Source of the DNA: CAVQSS01 sp963746605
GTDB taxonomy: Bacteria > Desulfobacterota > RBG-13-43-22
Direction of reading: 5' to 3'
Length of the DNA: 64,000 bases
Assembly: GCA_963746605.1 (NCBI GenBank)
Contig: CAVVCH010000015.1
Span: 90,865 to 154,864, forward strand
Positions 33,836 through 42,392 of the stretch are shown here, one piece after another. Below the pieces are notes generated by a model. That model ran no database searches and was not told where the DNA came from. It saw only the letters and a list, made by a program, of their open reading frames with translations. A program made the translations under genes and the position numbers. The first letter of the stretch is position 1. Each line of letters opens with the position of its first letter.

Positions 33836-34372
33836 GTGCTGAAGAGAATCAAGGGTATTTTTAAGAGAAACAATGGCCCTACCGAGGTTGACCCCTTCAC
33901 CATTTTGCCTAGCTGCATGGGCGACATCTGTACTCAGTTAGTCAAGCACCTTAGTGGCGAACATTACAGGTGGAAAGAAAACGAAGGGATAAAGACCCTT
34001 GAGTGCCTAATCCTCCCAAAGTTCCTGATGGATCACGCCCTACTTACTACATTCAGGGGGAGTATCCCGGACATAAGAATCCAATTCTACCTTAAGATGA
34101 TGGACACAATCTTGGAAGCCATGTTAAAGAGGACCTTCCCCCAACTTGAACCCTCGGAGATTATTAAGAACAGGTTGGAGATGTACTCCAGTAGTATCTC
34201 GGAGAATTCTCACCCAAAGTGTTGGCTGCTGCTTGCTGGAGCATGCACCGGGATTGATTACTATTCAGAAAAGGAGCTGCTTACTTTTACCGCGTCATCT
34301 CTGGCTCTCCCTGTCCTGTTGGTGCATGCCCAGGATTCATTGAAGATGGTCATCAAGGAATATAAACCATGA
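33836..34372 (+). CDS. hypothetical cytosolic protein, 178 residues
   Basis: Start at GTG 33836, with AGAGGAG 8 bases ahead; a TTG at 33818 is the alternative. Sequence has mixed helix and strand character: IKGIFKRNNGPTEVDPFTIL, RIQFYLKMMDTILEAMLKRT, and a hydrophobic C-terminal stretch ASSLALPVLLVHAQDSLKMV. No known motif. It is the only gene between two relic-rich gaps, with codon use less GC-rich than neighbours, suggesting acquisition. I do not recognise the family. Confidence 0.55.
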   Translation: MLKRIKGIFKRNNGPTEVDPFTILPSCMGDICTQLVKHLSGEHYRWKENEGIKTLECLILPKFLMDHALLTTFRGSIPDIRIQFYLKMMDTILEAMLKRTFPQLEPSEIIKNRLEMYSSSISENSHPKCWLLLAGACTGIDYYSEKELLTFTASSLALPVLLVHAQDSLKMVIKEYKP

Positions 34373-34477
34373 TCATATTCGTCGACCACTTGATCGGCAG
34401 CTTGGATCGTGCTGCCGACATGGACTGGTAGACACCATGTGCCTATCCAGAAACAGGCACCTAACCCCTCGGTCAAC

Positions 34478-34500
34478 GGGGCGTGCCTACGGCACGCCCC
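34478..34500. repeat. perfect hairpin GGGGCGTGCC/GGCACGCCCC
   Basis: 10-base perfect stem with loop TAC. No T run follows on either strand, so it looks like a REP-type palindrome rather than a terminator. Confidence 0.6.
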
Positions 34501-34596
34501 TGGAGTTTGGACCTTTTAGGTCGGTATGTTATTAATTTAGTTGACATACACATTTAAAGATGATATCCTCCCGGAAACAATCCGAAGGAGGGCATC

Positions 34597-34806
34597 ATGA
34601 ACGAATCCCAGGTCAAGGACGTCATTTTTGAAGCGATTGAAACCAGCTTGGGAGCCTGCGAGCCGGAGGGTAGCCATGCTGCTCCAAACCTCCTCGCTGG
34701 CCGAAGGCGGCGCCCGGCGAAAGCCGGGGAAGAAAATCCGAGCGCATGTCCGGCTGGCCGGCATGACGCCAAGATCGTGGCGATCGGACGAAATCTGCTA
34801 GATTAA
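34597..34806 (+). pseudogene. relic of a small gene of a conserved hypothetical family
   Basis: A ribosome site GGAGGG precedes ATG 34597, and the first ~18 residues, MNESQVKDVIFEAIETSL, look like a true conserved N-terminus. After this the frame loses sense (GACEPEGSHAAPNLLAGRRR), while another frame reads RRVAMLLQTSSLAEGGARRK. The gene seems broken by an early frameshift. I recognise no function. Confidence 0.4.
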
Positions 34807-35223
34807 CGGAATCGGGTCGCGACCCCCGGTCCGCTGGACGTTCACTCGTTACGCGAAGTCGACGTGGATCCAGAAAGAACGCAAGAATACAGGGCCGGTC
34901 CGGTGACGTCTGATCGGCGTGAGAGTAATAGGGGATCGTTACCAATGCCGTTAACTTAAAAAGAATCGCCTGTTTTTGCTATTAAGGGTTTCTGGATCTA
35001 TGGGCTTCAGCTGGGGAGAGGGGTACTTGGTTTACGTCCCCGGCGGCGTTTTTCCAGGCCACGATTTTTTTTTCGATACGGAACCTTTGATCGAGCGGCT
35101 GGCTTCCAGCATGGCCAGGCGGATTAGGCCAAGGGCAATCATGTGCATGAGGAGTTCCCGGTGAAGGGAGTTGGGTGTTTAGCAATACCGGGAAGTCTTT
35201 AAAATCTATGTTAGGGCTCACCC
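34807..35223. other. gene-free stretch
   Basis: About 400 bases of mixed composition, with no convincing reading frame on either strand and no evident structured element. It probably carries the promoter of the secreted hypothetical gene at its right end. Confidence 0.4.
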
Positions 35224-35793
35224 ATGCGATACACACTCGGCATCATTTGTTCAATTATCTTGGTCGGTAGCGCCCTTGCCCAGACTCCTGTTAAATCAAT
35301 TTTCAAACCTGAGGATGTGTCAGCCTCGATTTCGGCCTTAACGCACCTCATTAGCGATACAACTTCATCCGAAAACACCGATCAAAGAAAAGTCGTCCAC
35401 CATACTGCAAAAGACGGCCAAGAAAGCCTCATTATTTTCTTCACCATTGAGGGCCAAGGTGGTGGCGGCAACATGTACATGCATTACTTGGCGGTATTTT
35501 CGTGCCTAAATTATGGAGTTGACCACAGAGGCTACCGATCGAGCCTGGTAGACTATAGAGCCATTGGTGGAAAGCTTTGGCGTGAAATTCAAACCGAAAC
35601 CGCCAAAATCAGGGGGGAAGGGCAAACGCTTATAATTGAAGTCGATACACTCGGATATAAGAAAACCGATCCCGTAACCGACCCTACTTTTAGGAAGAAA
35701 GCACGGTTTGCCGTCATTACCGTTCCCGGGGCTCGCATTGAGGAGCAGCCACCAACCCTCAATCGAAAGAAGCGAAAACCACCGACGCCCTGA
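35224..35793 (+). CDS. secreted hypothetical protein
   Basis: 189 residues. N-terminal signal peptide (~1-19, YTLGIICSIILVGSALA before QTP), then a globular part with two short Gly-rich features (TIEGQGGGGNMYMHY) and strands near LIIEVDTLGYK; the C-terminus is basic and Pro-rich (QPPTLNRKKRKPPTP). No cysteine pair suggesting disulfides, no membrane anchor. Presumed periplasmic, function unknown. ATG 35224 chosen because the signal peptide begins there. Confidence 0.65.
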   Translation: MRYTLGIICSIILVGSALAQTPVKSIFKPEDVSASISALTHLISDTTSSENTDQRKVVHHTAKDGQESLIIFFTIEGQGGGGNMYMHYLAVFSCLNYGVDHRGYRSSLVDYRAIGGKLWREIQTETAKIRGEGQTLIIEVDTLGYKKTDPVTDPTFRKKARFAVITVPGARIEEQPPTLNRKKRKPPTP

Positions 35794-35835
35794 CCCTTCG
35801 TTCCGATTAAGCTAATTGAATTCGTCGGCCCATAA

Positions 35836-36048
35836 CCGTTCGATAAACAGGTCCCAAAGTATTACTTCGATATCTTCGGAGAGAAAACTTTCAAATTCCA
35901 TATCCGTCGGGAGGATTTAGTCTTTAAAGATCTGTACCCGGTCCCGCCCGGAAAGGAAGCCGCCGGAAAAGATATATTTGGCCGCCTATCTATTATTTGT
36001 TTGCCTGGTCCAACAGGCTTAAAATATAATCCGACATCGGAATATTGA
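35836..36048 (+). pseudogene. open frame without start codon, protein-like
   Basis: 71 codons between a TAA at 35833 and a TGA at 36046. It reads KYYFDIFGEKTFKFHIRRED and DLYPVPPGKEAAGKDIFGRL, with composition like a folded protein, but has no ATG, GTG or TTG at its beginning and matches no family I know. Likely the 3' part of a truncated gene. Confidence 0.35.
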
Positions 36049-36117
36049 TGTATGAAAAAGCGGGCCATTGGAGGCAACCAGGCATTTCATCACGCTTGAC
36101 GTGGAGGGGGTTAAACG

Positions 36118-36597
36118 ATGGGAATTCCAGTTTCGCTGAAGCAGGTGGCTGAAGAGTTGGAGGCGATACCCGAGGGGTGGACGGCATATGTCCATCGCGA
36201 GACAGGCGAGCTATATTCGTTCTCGGATGAAGAGGCCGAGCAGGCCGAGGGCGGGGAAGAAGGGGATGAGGACGAACGGGCGGATTGGGAAGAAGAATCC
36301 ATTGCCAAAGCAAGAGAGGTCCTGGAAAGCGAGGCCTGGATAGCTCTGCCGGGGAAGTTCGAGATCAACGAGTGGGCCATAATGCGGGATTTCGCCCAAT
36401 CACAAACGATGCAGGAAGTGGCCGAAAATCTGCTGCGAGCCATTCATGGCAGCGGTGCTTTTCGTTACTTCAAGGAAATGGTAAACCGGCATGGCCTGCG
36501 GGACGAGTGGCTTGAATTCAAACAACGGGCACTCGAGAAAATTGCACGTGAAGCGCTTAAGGAAGCCGGCATACCATTCACAGAGGAACCGGACTGA
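36118..36597 (+). CDS. UPF0158 family protein
   Basis: 159 residues. Family features: SLKQVAEELEAIPEGWTAYV near the N-terminus, an acidic insert (QAEGGEEGDEDERADWEEES), then FEINEWAIMRDFAQS and HGSGAFRYFKEMVNRHGLRD EWLEFKQ. UPF0158 (PF03682) has no proven function. The TGA at 36595 is followed by 59 more in-frame sense codons to 36774, noted separately. Confidence 0.85.
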   Translation: MGIPVSLKQVAEELEAIPEGWTAYVHRETGELYSFSDEEAEQAEGGEEGDEDERADWEEESIAKAREVLESEAWIALPGKFEINEWAIMRDFAQSQTMQEVAENLLRAIHGSGAFRYFKEMVNRHGLRDEWLEFKQRALEKIAREALKEAGIPFTEEPD

Positions 36598-37025
36598 CGC
36601 CATGCCCAAATAATTAGGAACCGCCGTGCCGATAGCTACCATGCGGGACAGGTTTGGGCAATTGCTGTTGGAAACCGGAACAGAATAACAAAATGGCTTA
36701 AGTTAACAGCATTGGGACCGACTCCGGCTCGTGGGCTGGTTTTAGTGAGACAATTTCCTGCAAAGGGATATTGAAAGATCAATATGGCCGTGGCATTAAT
36801 TAATAAACAAAATTAAAGAATTATACCTGAACGGAATGAATAACCCCCCCTTTTTATACTGCTGGTGTCTTTCGTAGAATGGAGGGAGCTGGCAAGGAAA
36901 CATAAACCCACAACACCGAGGCGGACCGAGGTACCGTATTGAATTCTCAGGACCGCCCACTTCGTTCCACGGGGCAAGGCCATGATCAGCCGGGGGGCGC
37001 TTCCACCGGGGGGAATCGGCACCTT
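36598..37025. other. gene-free stretch, with in-frame extension of UPF0158 gene
   Basis: Positions 36598-36774 are open in the same frame as the upstream gene after its TGA (HAGQVWAIAVGNRNRITKWL and further to QFPAKGY stop). No start codon or ribosome site fits this piece. The rest is AT-rich with a run of C at about 36845, and shows nothing. Confidence 0.4.
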
Positions 37026-37388
37026 ATGACCAAGGACACGATCGAACGCTGGTCCCAGCAGGTCACCGAAACCAGCAACGCTCTCGATCTCGAGCCGGGC
37101 GTCTTCTCCTGGGATGATCCAAAAGGGATTGCCCTCTCGCTCCAGCGCTCCGCCGAAGCCAGTAATCGACGCCAGAGCCCCGCCTTTCGGTCCGCCATGT
37201 CCATGCTCAACTTCTACATCAACCGAGCGGGCCGTAAGCTTCCCGAAAAGCAGCGGAAGATCCTCGAGAGAGCCAAGGAAGAGCTGCGTGAACTTATACG
37301 GCCGGTCCCGTCGCCCTGTCCGCTGATCCGCGTGCTTGAGTCAATCAAACCGACAGTGAATGGAGCTCGGACCAAGCGAGCGGGTTGA
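37026..37388 (+). CDS. DUF3175 domain protein
   Basis: 120 residues from ATG 37026; an earlier in-frame ATG at 36939 adds a Gly/Pro stretch unlike the family. Conserved blocks: RWSQQVTETSNALDLEPGVF, DDPKGIALSLQRSAE and SAMSMLNFYINRAGRKLP with EKQRKILERAKEELRELI. DUF3175 is a small helical family found in soil and aquatic bacteria, with no known function. Only weak ribosome site evident. Confidence 0.82.
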   Translation: MTKDTIERWSQQVTETSNALDLEPGVFSWDDPKGIALSLQRSAEASNRRQSPAFRSAMSMLNFYINRAGRKLPEKQRKILERAKEELRELIRPVPSPCPLIRVLESIKPTVNGARTKRAG

Positions 37389-37693
37389 ATTCTCAATGAA
37401 TTATACTGGATGTGATTGGAAAATGAGACCTTAGAGGTCTCCTTTTCCCACGAAAAGAAGCTGACTGGAACAACGATGCCGCGCGCCGATCGATATTTCG
37501 TTCCGCTAGGTCGGGCATTCAACCAACCGATACCACACGAAAAAAAGGGGTTGGGGCCAATCCCACTTCCATTACAGACCTATCCAAATAGACCAATAAA
37601 AAATCGGATGGATCTTTTTTTGGTCACACTCTCTCCCTCAAGGATGTCTAATAGAAATAAAGCCGGTTAACATACCAAGAAGGAGACAACAAA
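37389..37693. other. gene-free stretch before DUF3795 gene
   Basis: About 300 bases; the only element seen is an AGGAGA ribosome site for the following gene. An ATG frame at 37416 has no protein-like content. Confidence 0.4.
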
Positions 37694-38137
37694 ATGAACA
37701 CAGAATTATTAGCACCCTGCGGTCTTTATTGCGGCGTTTGCGGAGTTTATATGGCCAGTCGGGACAATAATCAAAAACTAAAAGAAAAATTGGCCAAAGC
37801 TTATGGCGTCACCCCTGAACAAATAGTCTGCCAGGGCTGTTTGTCGAACGAAAAATTTGTTTTCTGCCAAACGTGTGGTATTCGAAAATGTGTCCTGGAG
37901 AAAAATTATGAGGGGTGCCACCAATGTGAAGAGTTCCCCTGTAAATTAATTGACGAATTTCCCGTTCCTGTTGGTAAAAAGGTAATACTCCGCTCCGTTC
38001 CTGACAGAAAAAAGTTGGGTTCTGAAAAATGGGCGGAAGAAGAGGAAAAGCGTTACAGTTGTCCTCATTGCAGTGAGCAGCTCTTTCGCGGCGCCAAGCG
38101 CTGCGGGAGTTGTAAGGAGTTGGTCGATTTAGATTGA
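37694..38137 (+). CDS. DUF3795 cysteine-rich protein
   Basis: 147 residues, AGGAGA 8 bases ahead of ATG. Cys pattern: LAPCGLYCGVCGVYMASRD, CQGCLSN, FCQTCGIRKCVLEKNYEGCH QCEEFPC, and a C-terminal zinc ribbon CPHCSEQLF..CGSCKELV. DUF3795 proteins are common in anaerobes and may bind zinc or FeS; the function is not known. The gene is immediately upstream of a sigma factor gene, 38 bases away, so they may be co-transcribed. Confidence 0.88.
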   Translation: MNTELLAPCGLYCGVCGVYMASRDNNQKLKEKLAKAYGVTPEQIVCQGCLSNEKFVFCQTCGIRKCVLEKNYEGCHQCEEFPCKLIDEFPVPVGKKVILRSVPDRKKLGSEKWAEEEEKRYSCPHCSEQLFRGAKRCGSCKELVDLD

Positions 38138-38175
38138 AAATAAGGAATTGTTCGTAGGCCTGAAGGAGACTAAAA

Positions 38176-39021
38176 GTGGTGGAGCCAACCCTCGAAACCC
38201 TGGTGGAAAAAGCCAAAGGGGGGAATCGAAACGCGCTCGAGACCCTGATCGAGAGGATCCAGGATCGGGTGTATGGTCTCGCCCTGCGGATGTTAGGACA
38301 TCCCGCCGATGCGGAAGACGCCGCGCAAGAGATTTTGATAAAAATTGTAACGCACCTCGTCAGCTTTCGCCAGGAAAGCGCCTTTACCACCTGGGTTTAC
38401 CGAGTCGCCTCCCATCATCTATTGACCACTCGTAAGCGCCGTGCCGAACGCAAAGAATTGACGTTTGAACAGTGTGAGGGGGAGATTGATAGAATCGCTT
38501 CAGGTCCTTGGCTGGCATCTTCCACGGAGGCCGAACAGGGTCTTCTTATGGAAGAGATACGGATCCGGTGTACGCAGAGTCTGTTGCTCTGCCTGGATCG
38601 CGGTCTTCGCATAGCCTACATCCTGGGTGAGATTTTCGAATTAACGAGCGACGAAGGCGGCTATATCTTAACGATTACTCCCACAGCCTTTCGCAAACGG
38701 CTGTCTCGCGCCCGGAAACGCATCCAGAATTTTATGGGTAAAAATTGTACCCTGGTTAGTCCTCAGAATTCCTGCCACTGCGCCAAGTGGGGTTACAACG
38801 CCATTCAAACAAGATTCATCAAGCCGGACAGATTATTGTTTGCCGGGCATCCCCGCCGGGTCCGAAAAGATGTTGTGGCCATCAAGCAACTTCAGGAGGT
38901 CGATGAACTTCATCGGGTGGCCGCACTCTTTCGCAATCACCCCGACTACGCTGCTCCGGGAGTATTGGTGGAGAGCATCAAAGGACTAATCGACTCGAGG
39001 AAGTACCCATTGCTTATCTGA
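38176..39021 (+). CDS. ECF-type sigma factor with C-terminal extension
   Basis: 281 residues from GTG 38176, with AAGGAGA ahead. Region 2: ALRMLGHPADAEDAAQEILI and FTTWVYRVASHHLL (~33-82). Region 4 appears as RIAYILGEIFELTSDEGGYI and TPTAFRKRLSRARKRIQNFM (~140-185). A ~95-residue extension follows, with a CTLVSPQNSCHC Cys motif and the tail FRNHPDYAAPGVLVESI. Such long ECF factors with their own C-terminal domain often lack a separate anti-sigma, and none is beside this gene. Target regulon unknown. Confidence 0.88.
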   Translation: MVEPTLETLVEKAKGGNRNALETLIERIQDRVYGLALRMLGHPADAEDAAQEILIKIVTHLVSFRQESAFTTWVYRVASHHLLTTRKRRAERKELTFEQCEGEIDRIASGPWLASSTEAEQGLLMEEIRIRCTQSLLLCLDRGLRIAYILGEIFELTSDEGGYILTITPTAFRKRLSRARKRIQNFMGKNCTLVSPQNSCHCAKWGYNAIQTRFIKPDRLLFAGHPRRVRKDVVAIKQLQEVDELHRVAALFRNHPDYAAPGVLVESIKGLIDSRKYPLLI

Positions 39022-39274
39022 GAGGAGTTTTAACATGGATGAATGGCTCAAGAAATACATCTAAATAAAGTTGTTTTGTTCTGAAACAAATATTCTTTAT
39101 AATCTATCTTGAACGGCAGAAGGCTATAGGCTTTACCATCTTTAACCTGGCCCGAAAGGAGGTCTTGATCTGTCCGACTCCCCATCCACACCTGAAAGGT
39201 GGGTGGTCCAGTCCGACCCCAGACCCAAGCCACATCTTTTAACAAGCGATGACCCTCAAGAGAAAGGAGGCCCC

Positions 39275-39727
39275 ATGAACAAGAGCACCGTTAGAATTAG
39301 ACTTATGAAGGCTGATGATTTTGACGCTGTGGTCAGGATTGATGAGAAAGTACTCAAGGCTTCCCATCCGGAGTACTATGAAGTGAAGTTCGAAAGACTT
39401 TTCAGATCGAAAGAATATTTGCCCGCCTCGCTGGTGGCAGAGGAAGAAGATGGAACGGTGGTGGGGTTTGTTATGGGTGAACTCTATATGGGAGAATTTG
39501 GTATTTTTCAGGAGCAGGCAACCCTGGATACCATCGGCGTTGATCCCTCTTGCCAGCATAGGGGTATCGGTGAGCAGTTGATTAATGAATTTATGGACCA
39601 CTTGAGAAGTCTCGGCGTCCAAAAAGTAAACACCTTGGTCGACCGGAAGGATTCTAAACTGACCCATTTTTTCGACGCGAACCAATTTAGCCCCTCCGAA
39701 ACCATTAACCTGGAACGAAGCCTTTGA
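39275..39727 (+). CDS. GNAT-family N-acetyltransferase
   Basis: 150 residues from ATG 39275, preceded by GAGAAAGGAGG; an ATG at 39203 lacks one. Motif A: LDTIGVDPSCQHRGIGEQLI NEF (~82-104) with the Q/R-x-x-G-x-G/A acetyl-CoA loop as QHRGIG. Motif B region: VNTLVDRKDSKLTHFFDANQ F. It acetylates an unknown amine. It lies upstream of the flavin reductase gene, 61 bases away, on the same strand. Confidence 0.88.
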   Translation: MNKSTVRIRLMKADDFDAVVRIDEKVLKASHPEYYEVKFERLFRSKEYLPASLVAEEEDGTVVGFVMGELYMGEFGIFQEQATLDTIGVDPSCQHRGIGEQLINEFMDHLRSLGVQKVNTLVDRKDSKLTHFFDANQFSPSETINLERSL

Positions 39728-39788
39728 TATCCAGGAGGGATCGGTGCCGGCATTCATAAGAATGAACTGAGGCTGAAAGGAAAACGTA

Positions 39789-40352
39789 ATGGAAAAGATC
39801 GAAGTAGCTGCAGAACGGCTGTATTATCCCATGCCCTGTTCGCTGGTAGGGGCGAACGTGGGGGGGAAGGCCAACTACCTCACGGTGGCCTGGTTCACCA
39901 TGGTCAATCCCAAACCGGCCTACGTGATGGTGACCTTGAACAAGGCCCACCACACCAACGCGGGCATCACGGAGAACGGGACCTTCAGCGTCAACATTCC
40001 TTCGACCGGCATGGCGGAGAAGGTAGACTACTGCGGGCTCGTATCGGGCCGGAAAGTTGACAAATCGGTCCTTTTCGAGACCTTCTACGGAAAGTTGCAA
40101 ACGGCGCCGATGATCAAGGAGTGTCCCTTCAGTGTTGAGTGCAAACTCATCCAGACCGTTGAACTGCCCATGGAACAGCTTTTTATCGGAGAGATCGTGG
40201 CCGCTTATTCGGAGGACCGGTACCTTACGGATGGGGCCCTTGATATGACCAAGATGAATCCCCTCTTGCTGATCCAACCGCGGAAAATGTATGCCGCCGT
40301 GGGCCCCGATGTGGCCCCTGCCTGGGAGGTAGGCAAGAAACTGATTAAGTAA
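39789..40352 (+). CDS. flavin reductase-like FMN-binding protein
   Basis: 187 residues. Split-barrel flavin reductase fold: MPCSLVGANVGGKANYLTVA WFTMVNPKPAYVMVTLNKAH and NGTFSVNIPS. These proteins bind FMN, and reduce flavins with NAD(P)H or act as electron carriers in anaerobes (related to flavoredoxin). AAAGGAAAAC lies ahead of the ATG. The neighbouring GNAT and acyl-CoA genes share its strand but not an obvious pathway. Confidence 0.88.
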   Translation: MEKIEVAAERLYYPMPCSLVGANVGGKANYLTVAWFTMVNPKPAYVMVTLNKAHHTNAGITENGTFSVNIPSTGMAEKVDYCGLVSGRKVDKSVLFETFYGKLQTAPMIKECPFSVECKLIQTVELPMEQLFIGEIVAAYSEDRYLTDGALDMTKMNPLLLIQPRKMYAAVGPDVAPAWEVGKKLIK

Positions 40353-40433
40353 GGATAGCTGGAGGTCTGGGGCCGGGAGGTCTATTCCGGCGGCTATACC
40401 CCGGTGCCTCTCCAGCGCTGAAATATACTGAAG

Positions 40434-41498
40434 ATGGAAACAAAATCCGATCCGGCCTCTCCGGTTCTCATCACCAAAAACGGCCCGGTGCGAACCATCG
40501 TGCTCAACCGGCCGGCAGCCCTGAACAGTCTCTCCTCTGAGATGATCGCTTTGATCCGGAAGACCGTGGAACGCGCGGCTGAGGATGAAACCGTGGGGAT
40601 GCTGCTTTTTTACGGCGAGGGGGATAGAGGGTTCTGCGCCGGAGGCGACATAAAGGCCATGGCCCGGGATGTCCGGGAAGGCCGGGTGGATCAGGCTCTT
40701 CATTTTTTATCGGAAGAATATGCCCTGGACCTGAGTCTGCACCGTTTTCCAAAACCCGTGGTGGTCTTGGCCGACGGCATCACCATGGGCGGCGGACTGG
40801 GGCTGGCCGCCGGTGCCGATCTGGTGGTGGCCACGGAGCGGACCCGCATGGCCATGCCGGAGACGCGCATCGGCTTTTTTCCCGACGTGGGCGCCACGGG
40901 ATGGCTCTTTGAAAAATGTCCGGCCGGCTACCCGGAATACCTGGGGCTGACCGGCTATGAAGTCCAGGGGCCGGAAAGCGTGCGCCTGGGATTGGCCACC
41001 CACCAGGTTCGTTGCCCAAGATCTGGCGGACCGTTATTCAGCTTCTGGAAAACATCCCGGGACGGACTGGAGGGGAATAAACCGCAGAATCTGAAGCGCG
41101 TCATCGCCCTTCTGGATCCGTTCTTCTTGAAGGATATCCCGTCCCAGCCGGAGATGGATAATTGGGTTAGGACCACCCTGGCTGGGAAGAATTCGATCCC
41201 GACTCTGCTGGAAGACCTGCGCCAGTGCAGCCTGTTCAGCGATCTCTGCCAGGGGATTTTTCAACGGCTGTCCGAGCGCTCACCCACGGCCCTGACCGTT
41301 ACCCTGCAACTGCTGCGGCATAACCAGGGACGTCCGATAGAAGAAGTATTCGAAATGGACCTCAAGGCCTCGCGGTTCCTGCTGAATCATCCCGACTACC
41401 TGGAAGGCGTCCGCGCCCGTTTGATCGACAAGGATGACCGCCCCCGGTGGCAGCCGGACCGCCTGGAGGATGTCGGGGAAATCCGTCTGGACCCGTAG
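40434..41498 (+). CDS. 3-hydroxyisobutyryl-CoA hydrolase-like enoyl-CoA hydratase/isomerase family protein
   Basis: 354 residues, the length of HIBCH-type hydrolases rather than classic crotonases (~260). Crotonase core: NRPAALNSLSSEMI, RGFCAGGDIKAMA (oxyanion hole, ~62-74), and DGITMGGGLGLAAGADLVV, ETRIGFFPDVGATGWLFEKC (~139-158). It probably acts on a branched or short-chain acyl-CoA. Residues ~187-215 (QVRCPRSGGPLFSFWKTSRD) look unlike the family, while another frame there reads KIWRTVIQLLENIPGR, so a deletion near 41005 and an insertion near 41075 may cancel each other. Confidence 0.82.
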   Translation: METKSDPASPVLITKNGPVRTIVLNRPAALNSLSSEMIALIRKTVERAAEDETVGMLLFYGEGDRGFCAGGDIKAMARDVREGRVDQALHFLSEEYALDLSLHRFPKPVVVLADGITMGGGLGLAAGADLVVATERTRMAMPETRIGFFPDVGATGWLFEKCPAGYPEYLGLTGYEVQGPESVRLGLATHQVRCPRSGGPLFSFWKTSRDGLEGNKPQNLKRVIALLDPFFLKDIPSQPEMDNWVRTTLAGKNSIPTLLEDLRQCSLFSDLCQGIFQRLSERSPTALTVTLQLLRHNQGRPIEEVFEMDLKASRFLLNHPDYLEGVRARLIDKDDRPRWQPDRLEDVGEIRLDP

Positions 41499-41685
41499 CG
41501 GCGAATTGGATCAATATCAAAGGATCGAAGCCAAAAAGAAATTCCTGTTGAAAATGTGATAAGGTTCTCGTATGTTGCAACAAATAGTCTTATCTGCCAG
41601 GCTGTTTCCGGCTTTACGGAGGCGGCGGCTGGGTGGCGCGCTAGGAGGAAAAATGGCCAACGTCTTGGGCAAGCGCGAGACCTGA

Positions 41686-42270
41686 ATGGGTAAAAACCGG
41701 CTCGAAGCCTTCAGCGACGGCGTGATCGCGATTATCATCACCATCATGGTGTTGGAGCTAAAGGTGCCGCGTGGCGAGAGCCTCGAGGCGCTCGCGCCAT
41801 TGATCCCGGTGTTCTTGAGCTATGTGCTGAGTTTCGTCTACGTCGGCATCTACTGGAACAACCACCACCACATGCTGCAGACGTCCCACAAGGTAACGGG
41901 GCCGATGCTGTGGGCCAACCTGCATCTCTTGTTCTGGCTATCGCTGTTTCCCTTTGCCACAGGTTGGATGGGAGCGAATCACTTCGCCTCGGCGCCCTCC
42001 GCCTTCTATGGCGCCGTTCTGCTGATGGCCGCCATCGCCTACTGGATACTGCAGCAACTCATCATCGCCTCACAGGGGCCTGACTCGCTCCTCAAGAAAG
42101 CGGTCGGCAGTGATTGGAAGGGAAAGGTCTCGCCCCTGATTTACCTCATGGCCATTCCGACGGCCTTTTGGGCCCATTGGATCTCCCAAGGTCTTTATGT
42201 ACTGGTGGCCCTGGTTTGGCTGGTGCCGGATCGACGTATTGAGAAGGCCCTGGCCGGCAGAGAAAAATAA
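41686..42270 (+). CDS. TMEM175-family membrane protein (DUF1211)
   Basis: 194 residues. N-terminal RLEAFSDGVIAIIITIMVLE is the conserved FSD motif of TMEM175 proteins, which form K+-selective channels in bacteria and lysosomes. About five to six hydrophobic helices follow (LSYVLSFVYVGIYW; LHLLFWLSLFPFATGW; AVLLMAAIAYWILQQ; PLIYLMAIPTAFWAHW; LYVLVALVWLV). Single gene; ion selectivity is inferred from the family. Confidence 0.88.
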   Translation: MGKNRLEAFSDGVIAIIITIMVLELKVPRGESLEALAPLIPVFLSYVLSFVYVGIYWNNHHHMLQTSHKVTGPMLWANLHLLFWLSLFPFATGWMGANHFASAPSAFYGAVLLMAAIAYWILQQLIIASQGPDSLLKKAVGSDWKGKVSPLIYLMAIPTAFWAHWISQGLYVLVALVWLVPDRRIEKALAGREK

Positions 42271-42392
42271 CCGATTCAAGATACCATTTTTTTTGATCGA
42301 AAATACCGGAATCTGATTATTTACCTCTGGGGCGACTTTTCTTTAAACTTTACTCTGGAAATTATTTTTTGCGGTAAAGGAGGAAAAGTCCC

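Noticed and set aside
39705..40703. 332-codon minus-strand frame across the flavin reductase and acyl-CoA genes
   Set aside because: Crosses two real genes, has no family features, codon use unlike coding.
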